A DNA stretch of 64,000 bases from Trematomus loennbergii. Taxonomy: Eukaryota; Chordata; Actinopteri; Perciformes; Nototheniidae. Shown here piece after piece: positions 1 to 64,000 of the stretch (position 1 is its first letter; each line of letters begins with the position of its first letter). The stretch spans positions 11,882,470 through 11,946,469 of the forward strand of contig JAAOOA010000028.1 of NCBI GenBank assembly GCA_012861695.1, given 5' to 3'. The translations under genes were made by a program, and so were the position numbers. Under the pieces are notes generated by a model that was not told the DNA's origin, made no database searches, and was given only the letters and a program-made list of their open reading frames with translations.

Positions 1-14119
<14,119 letters not shown>

Positions 14120-14562
14120 GGCATAACAAGAAGACATTGACTGGTAACCGACCCCTACAGGGATGTGAGGACTGTTCGACCTCCTGCTTATGACAGAGAG
14201 ACTCTTTGAAGTGCGAGAACATTCACATCTGGATGTAGTCCTGTTGCCTCAGGTTGCGCAGTAATAACTAATGTACTGTATTCATTAACTTAATTATAGA
14301 AGGGCTCAGCTTGCTCCTCACAGCAGCCGAATAACAATTTCTAACACTGGGTAAGTTGTATCATTTTAGTCCTAATGTACCCAGAAGCAGCGTTGTGGGA
14401 CCGCCATCATTTGATTTTGAGAGGCTGTTGTGCGCTAGCTTACCTCATAACAAGATTATTTTAATGATGAAGTGTTTCCTACTAGACAGCCACCTAGTCA
14501 GCAGGGGAAATGAAGCCTGAGCGACTTACAAAAAAAACAAAATCTCAACAGATAGCTGTCCG

Positions 14563-14585
14563 CCCCCCCCCCCCCCCCCCCCCCC
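14563..14585 (+). repeat. Poly(C) run, 23 bases
   Basis: Uninterrupted C homopolymer in the YEATS2 3'UTR. Its length is likely unreliable in any assembly. Confidence 0.9.
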
Positions 14586-15440
14586 TCTTGATTCTTCACC
14601 CTGCTCACAGGTTCAGTTAACAGCGGAGGTGAAGCACAGATTCACAGCGGGTTGTAAACACTAATGAACATCTGGGTATTAGAGTTTCTGTCAATCAAGT
14701 TGATAGTAATGTCTGGTGGGCTAAACAAGGATTTTATTCCAAAAGGTGTCGTTGCTACAGCAACTGTCTGCGAACACCCTTTGTTGTGTTTCAGTGTCAC
14801 CTGCCAGCTGAATTCTGGCTCTTACAATACCGCTGTTTTTAAGGGTCCACGAGAAGAGGTAACTGATTCATGTTTCTTATATTTAAGTTGCAGCGTATTA
14901 TGAAGGGTTATAAAAAAAAAACTTGTCTGACTCTTAACAAGACAAAGTCTAATGAACAAAACATGTCATACATATCTTAATATTTATCTACTCCCCCTTA
15001 GAAATAGGTTCAGTTGAAAGTGCTTTTAAGTGTTCTGGTTGGAACCATAATCATGTGATGTACACAGTATATATGACCAATTTGAAATAGATGGTGTTTT
15101 CAAATCCTGTTTTATTTTTTTATCCAATAACAATAACTGCGAACAGTAATGCCCTAACAGTAGTGAGTGTGTGTATGAATATGTGCGTATAGTGGATGTA
15201 GTCATCACAAAAGTGAATGAATTTGATGGTAAGTGAGTGCTCTGTGTGTGTTTTGTGGGCTGATGTAGTGTTGGTAAATCTGTTTGATGTGGAGCTTTGC
15301 ATTATGTTAATGTGAGGATGAGTGGAAGTGTTTGGCCTGAGTGGTTGTGATGCCTGTGCAACCAAATTAGTGTAGAAGGTTACCAAACGTTGTATTTTCA
15401 TGTTTCAGTGCAAAACCAAAAATATAATCAATATTCTTGT

Positions 15441-15446
15441 AATAAA
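15441..15446 (+). promoter_or_regulatory. Candidate poly(A) signal of YEATS2
   Basis: AATAAA on the plus strand, 1.3 kb after the YEATS2 stop, with a T/GT-rich element downstream. It lies before the convergent MAP6D1 3' end. Confidence 0.55.
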
Positions 15447-15785
15447 AAAGGAAAAACTCGACTCGTGTTGAACATTTTTGTTTGCTTTGGATCAGGATAG
15501 ATTGCTTTTTCCTTAAACTTTACAGAACATTTCATTTTTTATTCAAGTATGACACACGAAAACCCTTTCACTCCCACATTACCTGACCTTTGGTATAACA
15601 GTGGTTAACTGCAATCAGAACTCTATTCATACTTTTCGTTTAATAAGGGGTCCATGATGTTTTTCAGGCCAAAGACCCCCTCACCTGAAAGAGAGACAGA
15701 GCAGAGACCCCTACTACTTATTTAAACTGGGCCTAAAAAAGAGCCGAGTGACATCTCATAGAAAGTGCTAATAACCTTATATTCT

Positions 15786-16303
15786 TTTATTGTAATTTCA
15801 CTTACATTTTTTTTTTCTTTAACAATAGATTTAAAATAATAGACTGAACAATACTTTCTCAAAATAGTAAACTAACTAGGGAAATAAATAACTTGTTTTC
15901 TAGCAGAACACCAAAAGGGCAAGAAAGTACTCGTAAGCATACACACTTAGTGACCTTAGTGATGTCATTCGTTACCGTAGCAGACCCGACATTATGTACA
16001 ACTAAAGGACAAATCAGCAGGTGCACACAAACACACACACACACACAGAGCAGCCAGTTTCTTGTGCATCTATAACCGCAAAAAACGATTTCTAACATGC
16101 ATATTCTTTTTCATAGCAACAGGGGTCGTAGGAGTGTAAAAGGGTCTGTCTGTCTCCACTCGGGTCGTGGCGCTGCAGCTCCACAGGATTCACAACATTA
16201 TACATTCCCTTGCATAGATTCTTGTGTTGTGGAATGGACTCAAATCATTCCCCTTGATTTCTTAAAACGATCAAAGAGGACCGGTTGGAAATCGGAGCAG
16301 CTG
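15786..16303 (-). other. MAP6D1: Probable MAP6D1 3'UTR
   Basis: Minus-strand sequence after the stop. An AATAAA on the minus strand (TTTATT at 15786-15791) is a candidate polyadenylation signal. That leaves only about 0.3 kb to the YEATS2 3' end, a tail-to-tail arrangement. Other TTTATT hexamers occur at about 15540 and 15110, so the end is uncertain and the two 3'UTRs could overlap. Confidence 0.45.
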
Positions 16304-22230
<5,927 letters not shown>

Positions 22231-22814
22231 GGATAGTTTTTATTGCTGCTCCACTTTTAATCACTGGTATTACTCTGACTGGTGCCAGCGTGAAGGTTAC
22301 ATAATTATGATGCAGCGGCAAACCTACAGTTTACAGTATGGGTTGGTAGACTTCAATTCAAACACACTCAGCAAACCTGATGAACCCAGCAGGAGAGTGT
22401 GTGGAGAATATTTTTTGAAATGCTTCAAACATTTCTCAAGTCACTTTTTGCCATTTGTTGCATCAACCTGCTACATGGAGGTCATAGGCTTCAGTCTCAT
22501 GCTTCAAGTATTTAGAAGGTTTTTTTTAGTTTTTTTTTACAAAAATGCATGCAATTGCCTGCTTTAAGCTGTGAATCAGACTGCAGTGCACTATGTACAC
22601 ATGACAGCCTACTGCAATTTAGAACAGTAGATTATCTTGAAAAAGAACAACAATAGGCAAAGAGAAGACATTTTGAGACTCGACAGTAAACGTCGAGATG
22701 TAATAATGAAATAAATGAAGGTTGAATTCCACTACCTCAGTTTTATTTTTTCATTCAGTCTCACTGTCATGGCTAACTGGATCACTTGGCTAGAACAGAT
22801 ACAGTACATTGTTA

Positions 22815-22900
22815 ATCCAATCCAATCCAATCCATTTTATTTCTATAGCACATTTAAAAACAACAGAGTTGAACAAAGTGCTGTACATCAACAACTATGT
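22815..22900 (-). repeat. L2-type LINE 3' tail, antisense
   Basis: (CCAAT)n, then CCATTTTATTTCTATAGCAC and ATTTAAAAACAACAGAGTTG. This is the reverse complement of the 3' end of the L2-like element at 45460-45554, including the GGATT tail repeats. A 5'-truncated copy of the same family. Confidence 0.85.
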
Positions 22901-23269
22901 ATGTACATAATGTTGTTAATGTAGTTACACCCACAAAATGCTTGAATTGCCCATCATGACATTACCCAATAATCCATTGCAGGTTAGCTCATGTAGGGCT
23001 CAGAGCACTATTGCCTTTTGGACCCACATGTAGGTTCCTGAGATTTACATTTTCTTTATGCCATGACTACAAAAAAAGTTACAAAAAGCACATCAGATAT
23101 GGAAAAACAACAATCTAGAAACACAAAAATAATTCCAATTTGACGTCCAAGACATTTCAAAGTTTCCACATTTTTTCAAAAAAGTAGTGTAGTGTAGAGA
23201 GGACTGTAACTTTATTGCAACACCATTTCTTGTTAGAATAAATTATTTTTTCGCTTATTTGCCTGAAAG

Positions 23270-23420
23270 TAAATAATAATAATAATAATAATAATCATAC
23301 ATTAAATGTATAAAGCGCTTTTCCTGGTGCTCAAAGCGCTTTACAAGCAAGTAAAGAAGAACAAAAAATAACAACAAAAGTAAAAAGTGCTAGGTGGAAT
23401 AAGGGCGTGGGTACCGTTAG
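23270..23420 (-). repeat. LINE-type 3' tail with (AAT)n, antisense
   Basis: (AAT)8 followed by ATAAAGCGCTTTTCCTGGTG and CTCAAAGCGCTTTACAAG, the typical antisense 3' end of a fish L2/CR1-group retrotransposon: a tail microsatellite, then a TATAAAGCGCTTT-like motif. 5'-truncated. Confidence 0.7.
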
Positions 23421-23929
23421 AGGATTAGGAGTTGAAGGCAAGAGTTAAGTTTTGAGGGATTGTTTGAATGATAGGAGATGTGATGAAATGAGATGTGAGA
23501 AATATAACCATAGCGGTGGCAGTTCAGTCGCTCGCTCGTGTGGATTGTTTTCGAAGGCATGGGGAATGACCTACAGTATTTTACTGTTTAGGTAAAAGCA
23601 TTTTTAGAACATAACAAAGAAATGTGGACTCTAAAGCTTGACACTATTAGCATATTTAGTTTCATTGAGCCACCAAATTATCCTCAACATTATGCCTATT
23701 TTTTTTATAAACAAGTGTAGTCTGCCTTTCATATGGTATTAGAAAAGGATGAAGGAAATGTGAAGTGCTTTGATTCTACCGAGATAACTGACTCTCCTCC
23801 TTAATAGTGGATTAGCAAAAAACGACTGCACACCGCTATATAAGTTTAGAGAATTACGGTTTATTACAGTTCAGTGAGGGTGAGATGGAGGGATATGCAT
23901 AACGTTTTTCAGTTTGGCACTTGCAGGCA

Positions 23930-24190
23930 GAATAACTTCCCTCTGTGAGCTGTTAGAAGGATGCAGGATTCGCCTCTCTCAGGGGAGGCAGTGCAGCCAT
24001 TTATGAGCCATTTAGGTTGCTTTGACACAGAAAAAGCAACTGTCATTGATGAAGATGCATTGCATTTTATCTCCACACCACTGTACTTTCTAGTAATAGA
24101 TGGAACAGGTTTTCTAGTGTGATTGTCAATGTGAGCCAATAACTTTAGCTGCAGACAACTTTTTAATGTCAGATAATAAAATAGAATGAA
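23930..24190. repeat. Dispersed repeat unit A, unidentified
   Basis: Partner of the unit at 25300-25560, sharing the CAATGTGAGCCAATA core and the flanking TTTAATRTYAGATAA. Same orientation, 1.3 kb apart. Confidence 0.45.
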
Positions 24191-25299
24191 CATTGTTGAG
24201 TTATCAGGGAATTTCTTACAGCACTAATGAGCAATATCCAAAAAATGTGATCCCTTAAAAACAGCAGTGTGATACTACCATCTATACAGGGGGATTCATG
24301 ACGTTACTTTCCTGCAAAATAAACTTTTGTTTATTTCATGTAAAAAAAACTGTGTCTTTTTCTTTCTTTTTTCTTTTCTTGATATGGTTGGTGGAAGAGA
24401 GAAAGAAAGTTCCAACATGAAGCTGTTCACAACAAGGTGTTTGTCTCTTCTTGAGTAGCTGGGTCATTATTTCTGGAAAGATACATTGTTGTTGAGTTTT
24501 TTTTGGCTTTTAGAGCACCAGAAGACGAGTGCCTTTCAATGATCATTACCATTATATTCAAAGAATGCAGACAGCTCTACATCTGATATTTCAGATTGTT
24601 CTTATACTGCAAGCTTTAAAGCTTTTACAATACATTGCCTATATTTGTTTATTGCTGGCATTTATGTTCCCCCAATATTCAATAGAGTTGCAGTCTCATC
24701 TTTACAACGGAAAGTGTGTTATTTTCTTGTAGTCATGTAAAATGTTTTCAAAGTTGTTGATATAACTTTCAAATTACACTTCTTCCAATCTTGGGCCTGT
24801 CTAATCGTGTAAGTGTCGATTGTTGTTTTTGTCATAAGCGATTCCATATTTGTTAAAAATAACTAATTAAAAGCATGGTTTTATGAAAATAGCACGATGC
24901 CCCACCTTGCTAAAGCACACAAAATACGACATCCTTCAGATGCCTTCGCAGTAAAGTAGTAGTTATCATCATGATAAATGATCATTGTGTTAAAGTTAAG
25001 CACAGCAGATGGAGTCTGAAAGCTGTATTTGATGTGACAGACATTTTTTCAAAAGAAGAGGGCATTCGAGGAACAGGGCCTCAGTTACTTGGCCATCATA
25101 AGGAGAGAAGAGCTATTGAGAGAGCCACACAACTTTAAAGTCTTGTTTGAAACAAGATTTAGGTATTTCTTCTCTGGTGCAGTTGGTTGGGGATTTCTCT
25201 GTATGCCACTCTACAGGCTAAATTCCAACATATGTTAGTAACCCTGTGGACACACTCCCTGGTCTTTTCTGCCATCTACAGTCACAAGGAGGAAACTAC

Positions 25300-25560
25300 A
25301 ATAATATCTTGACTGGAGGGTTTGACCAAGGGGGATCACCTTCCACCGTTTGGCCTTGTGGGTCTCTGGGAGCCCCAATACCAATACAGAACCAAATTGT
25401 AAGGCATCTCCATGTTGCAGATGTAAAAGCTGTGGAGGATGGGAGGATGGGGGTACAGGTTTGTGATTGCCAATGTGAGCCAATACATGTAGCTGCGTCC
25501 ACTCTTTAATATTAGATAAAAAAGAAAACCATTGTTTGGTTATTGTTATGAAATACCACA
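25300..25560. repeat. Dispersed repeat unit B, unidentified
   Basis: The part at 25455-25530 (TTGTGATTGCCAATGTGAGCC and following) is clearly related to 24115-24180 (GTGTGATTGTCAATGTGAGCC and following), about 70% by eye. No terminal repeats or tail could be defined, so class and limits are unknown. Confidence 0.5.
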
Positions 25561-26039
25561 TGGTTTGGAAGCTATTGGAAACATAAACATATGAAATATA
25601 AGGTGGACAATGTTAGACAATGCTGCATTGATTAGGAGTCATTTAGAAAATGATATGGAAGCAATTGAAAACACTCAAGAAGTTTTCCACCAAAAACATC
25701 AACAGTTTTGCATTGATTTGTTAGAGAACATTGGTTTTTAAAGGCAATACATTGTCGACTCAATTAATTGACATGGATTTTACAGCAATTCTATCTCACC
25801 AAATTAGGTAGATCTGGTTGATTTTACATGGAGTAGGCTATTATTTGAAGCATCTTACATGTGAAATGAGTTGTAAATTACAATGCCCCTCCTTCTCTGA
25901 ACCATGAATGATTAAACATTTTCTTACTTCAGTTCAAACTAATAATTCCTCTAAAAGACTGTGAACTTTAACTCCCTTTAATTTCTCACCATGTTTCCTT
26001 CTGTTGTGGATGCTTAGTAACTGCGCACCTTCACTGTCT

Positions 26040-26148
26040 GCAGCACTGTAGCTTTAAGGCTGGGAAACTACAACACGTGGATTTTGGCACAGTTACGCGC
26101 CCCGGCGTTTTTACTGATTCAAGAGTCACTGGTGGAAACGAGGAACTC
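26040..26148 (+). other. Candidate non-coding first exon of EEF1AKMT4
   Basis: The locally CpG-bearing stretch ends GAGGAACTC|GTAAGTAG, a strong donor. The coding exon at 27474 has an acceptor only a few bases before its ATG (CATCACAG), so an upstream 5'UTR exon is required. This is the best candidate. The start is unknown. Confidence 0.45.
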
Positions 26149-26261
26149 GTAAGTAGCCAAATATACTATGCAATCCAAAGAAAATTATTTCTAGGATGTG
26201 TTACAGTTTTAAATCAACTGTATAGAGAAACCATTTAAATTGAACTGCCTGCGATACAAAG

Positions 26262-26273
26262 TACGCATGCGCA
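26262..26273. promoter_or_regulatory. NRF1-type site near EEF1AKMT4 start
   Basis: TACGCATGCGCA resembles the NRF1 palindrome (core GCATGCGC), which is common at CpG promoters of housekeeping genes. It lies about 115 bases after the proposed first-exon donor. Confidence 0.4.
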
Positions 26274-27473
26274 GTGCCATGCACCGGATAGTGTACAGCG
26301 AGGGAGTTCAAAACGACAACACAACCCTAAAGTTTCTATTTATTGTGTTAACGCATGCTTAAATTGATAACGTTTGTGCTCGTTTCACTATCTTATCTCA
26401 CTACACTTACTTTAGCACCGCGGCTTAAAGACCCATTTCATTTCAGACCTCACTAGTAGACATAAAGCTAACTAGTTGAATGGTGAAACTTTACGAAGCC
26501 ACCGGAGAGAGTTTTAACTCCCAGTGAACCTTACAGAGAAACAATTATGTATTTATGTCAGGTAAAATATGATCTACTGCTACCACTATGAATAAAAGGT
26601 GGTTGTAGAAAAGGTTAGCTGCATTTGTAGCGTGTGTGTGTAGTAAGCAATGCAGCTTCCTACAGTCATACGCGAGTAATAATAGCCCAAAAATATCACA
26701 AACTGAAGTATTTAGGAAAAGGATAGCCATAACTTTTGCAGGCAGCTAAAACAACCATCACAGACGTTACGATACATAAACCATTCACATAGAATACAAC
26801 TTAAACTACTGTGAGTAAGCACTGTCAATATAAGTAATTCTCAATCACTATAACGCCTTGCTTAAAAAAAACCTGCAGATAAGAAAGTGGTAAGAACAGT
26901 GAGGCCTGTAAGGGAGCATCAGATTAACTATGAAATGAACACAAAATAAATCGACCTATCCAAATGATAAACAACCAAATAGAGGATAGATCATTATTAT
27001 AGTCTAAATATTTACAGCTTACATTTTGGACTAATATTATCTTCTTATATAATTGTCAATGGTACACTCTGTACAGCTCCTTTAAAAAAAGAAATGTTAT
27101 AATATATGTTTTTGTTTGTTTATTATGTTACTGTACTACTCTGCTTCTGGCTTCAAATTTTATCTTGCATAGATCAGTAGTTCTTTGAATAATGCGATAT
27201 ACCATGTAGGCTACAGACACATGTCTTATCTAGCTTCTAAGAATAAAGTGTTTGGAATTGAGTTGAATCACAAACTGAATTGTTATTTGGTTATGTTATA
27301 GACCTCTTGGCATTTGGGCGGTATCTTCACATTTTACCTGATATAAACTAAGCAAAGGAAAATTGACAGCCTGCCATTGAAACAGGTAGATGTACACAGT
27401 AAAAGCAGTTCTTCCTTTTCTGAAATGGATTATATTCTGATGTCTTTGTTTTCATTGTTACATCACAGAGAAT

Positions 27474-63075
<35,602 letters not shown>

Positions 63076-64000
63076 GTACAATTCAAAACTGATGAGGGTT
63101 AAATGTTTCTTGAACTAAAATGAGACTAAGGTCAGAAATCCTTGCCAAAATGTATTGATTTTTGGCAAAACATACGCTGGGATTTTAAGCGGATGTGCAG
63201 TTGCGTATCAATAAACAACAAAGCTTTAGCTAATTACACGTCCGAAAAGGGGTCGGAAGAAGTTTACACTTATTTAATCCTTCTCCCTTTTTTTTTTTTT
63301 TTTTTTTTTTTTACATCTTAATATATGTTAACATACAATATAAAGGTATACTTATAATCTTGAATAATTTATATAATCATTCATATAATATATACAGGCA
63401 AGTTAGGACAATGGTCTCTATATATTTATATATATACATATGTACATACACAAATTCATACAAACACAAATTCATAAATAAAATACAAAACAAGAATATA
63501 AACAGTTATGGTTTAGCAGTTTCATCCCTGTACCTTGTGAGAATTGTTTCTTTATACCTCTTTTTGAATAGTTTTATGTTTGAACATCCCTTTAGCTCCT
63601 CACTCAAATTGTTCCAGATCTTCCCCACAAACAGAAACACAAAAACTTCTCTTTGTTGTGCGCACCCTAACATTAGTGAATATAAATGAACCCCGTAAAT
63701 AATAATATATTTGCGAAGAGGTTTGTGTGCCTTTCCCCCAGTTTCTTTTGGGAGATGTGTTTGAGTAGCGGAGCATCCTCAAACTCACAGAAAGACAATT
63801 TGGTTGAAAGAAAACCCTTTATTGACAATTCAGGTGTGATTATGTGATGGCTCTACGTGCAGTTTTTTTCCTTTTTGCTTTAACTGACTAACTAGAGCAG
63901 ATCCTTCAAGTGAAGTCCAGTAGTGCACAGAGAATACGGATCTGAATTTGACTCAAAAAGCCTCCATATTGTGTGCGATGTCTGTGTGTTTGCGTACTGA
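63076..64000 (+). other. EEF1AKMT4 intron 2 (continues out of window)
   Basis: No further coding exon before the window end. It contains the minus-strand LINE fragment listed separately. Confidence 0.7.
63288..63800 (-). mobile_element. LINE C-terminal fragment with poly(A), minus strand
   Basis: A frame on the minus strand near 63500-63680 gives QREVFVFLFVGKIWNNLSEE, then LKGCSNIKLFKKRYKETI and RYRDETAKP before a stop. The W-N-x-L...F-K-K-x-Y-K pattern is the usual C-terminus of fish non-LTR retrotransposon ORF2. AT-rich 3'UTR follows, and a run of 25 T on the plus strand (63288-63312) would be its poly(A). 5'-truncated. Confidence 0.65.

Larger units (their letters stand above)
14120..15465 (+). 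other. YEATS2: YEATS2 3'UTR
   Basis: No coding signal follows the stop. A polyadenylation signal AATAAA is at 15441-15446, followed within about 40 bases by TG/T-rich sequence (CGTGTTGAACATTTTTGTTTG). That makes a 3' end near 15.46 kb likely. A run of 23 C is at 14563-14585. Earlier weak signals cannot be excluded, so the exact end is inferred. Confidence 0.6.
22231..26039. other. Intergenic space between divergent MAP6D1 and EEF1AKMT4
   Basis: AT-rich, non-coding. It holds an antisense L2 tail (22815-22900), another LINE-type tail (23270-23420) and two related dispersed repeat units (about 23930-24190 and 25300-25560). No ORF has a splice or homology context that supports a gene. Confidence 0.65.

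Overview
This is vertebrate nuclear DNA, most likely from a teleost fish. It has short coding exons with GT-AG introns, very many (CA)n/(GT)n microsatellites, and fish-type transposon debris (L2-like LINE tails, a Tc1/mariner remnant, TTAA-flanked and hAT-like MITEs). There is no prokaryotic gene organisation, and I found no tRNA, rRNA or CRISPR.

Three genes are recognisable, all by protein similarity recalled from the human families. (1) 1-14119, plus strand: the C-terminal part (17 exons, about 868 codons) of YEATS2, a scaffold subunit of the ATAC histone acetyltransferase complex. The 3'UTR follows to about 15.46 kb. The N-terminal YEATS domain lies before the window. (2) 16304-21849, minus strand: MAP6D1 (SL21), a palmitoylated microtubule-associated protein with three coding exons. 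It lies tail-to-tail with YEATS2, an arrangement also known in mammals. Its first exon carries an apparent 1-nt frameshift. (3) 27474-63075, plus strand, continuing past the window: EEF1AKMT4, a SAM-dependent methyltransferase of elongation factor eEF1A. Only two coding exons are seen, separated by a 35.2-kb intron that cuts the SAM-binding glycine motif.

The remaining roughly 40 kb is non-coding. 21.85-26.0 kb is the head-to-head intergenic space between MAP6D1 and EEF1AKMT4. 27.6-62.8 kb is the giant EEF1AKMT4 intron, holding about a dozen long CA/GT arrays, an L2-type LINE fragment with an FYADD reverse transcriptase box, a 1.4-kb TIR element with a nested hAT-like MITE, a TTAA MITE containing a perfect 31-bp hairpin, a Tc1 element with about 210-bp TIRs and a gutted transposase, and an inverted duplication bordering microsatellites.

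The three genes do not form a pathway: they act in chromatin acetylation, microtubule stabilisation and translation-factor methylation. I see no convincing new multi-gene system. The best leads are the structural ones: element families sharing CAGGGTTC termini with 5-6-bp target duplications, microsatellites with shared sequence on one side only, the intron in methyltransferase motif I, an unexplained minus-strand ORF at 58.9-59.1 kb, and three coding phase breaks at homopolymer runs that may reflect base-calling errors. Family names and functions rest on recalled homology, not on a database search.
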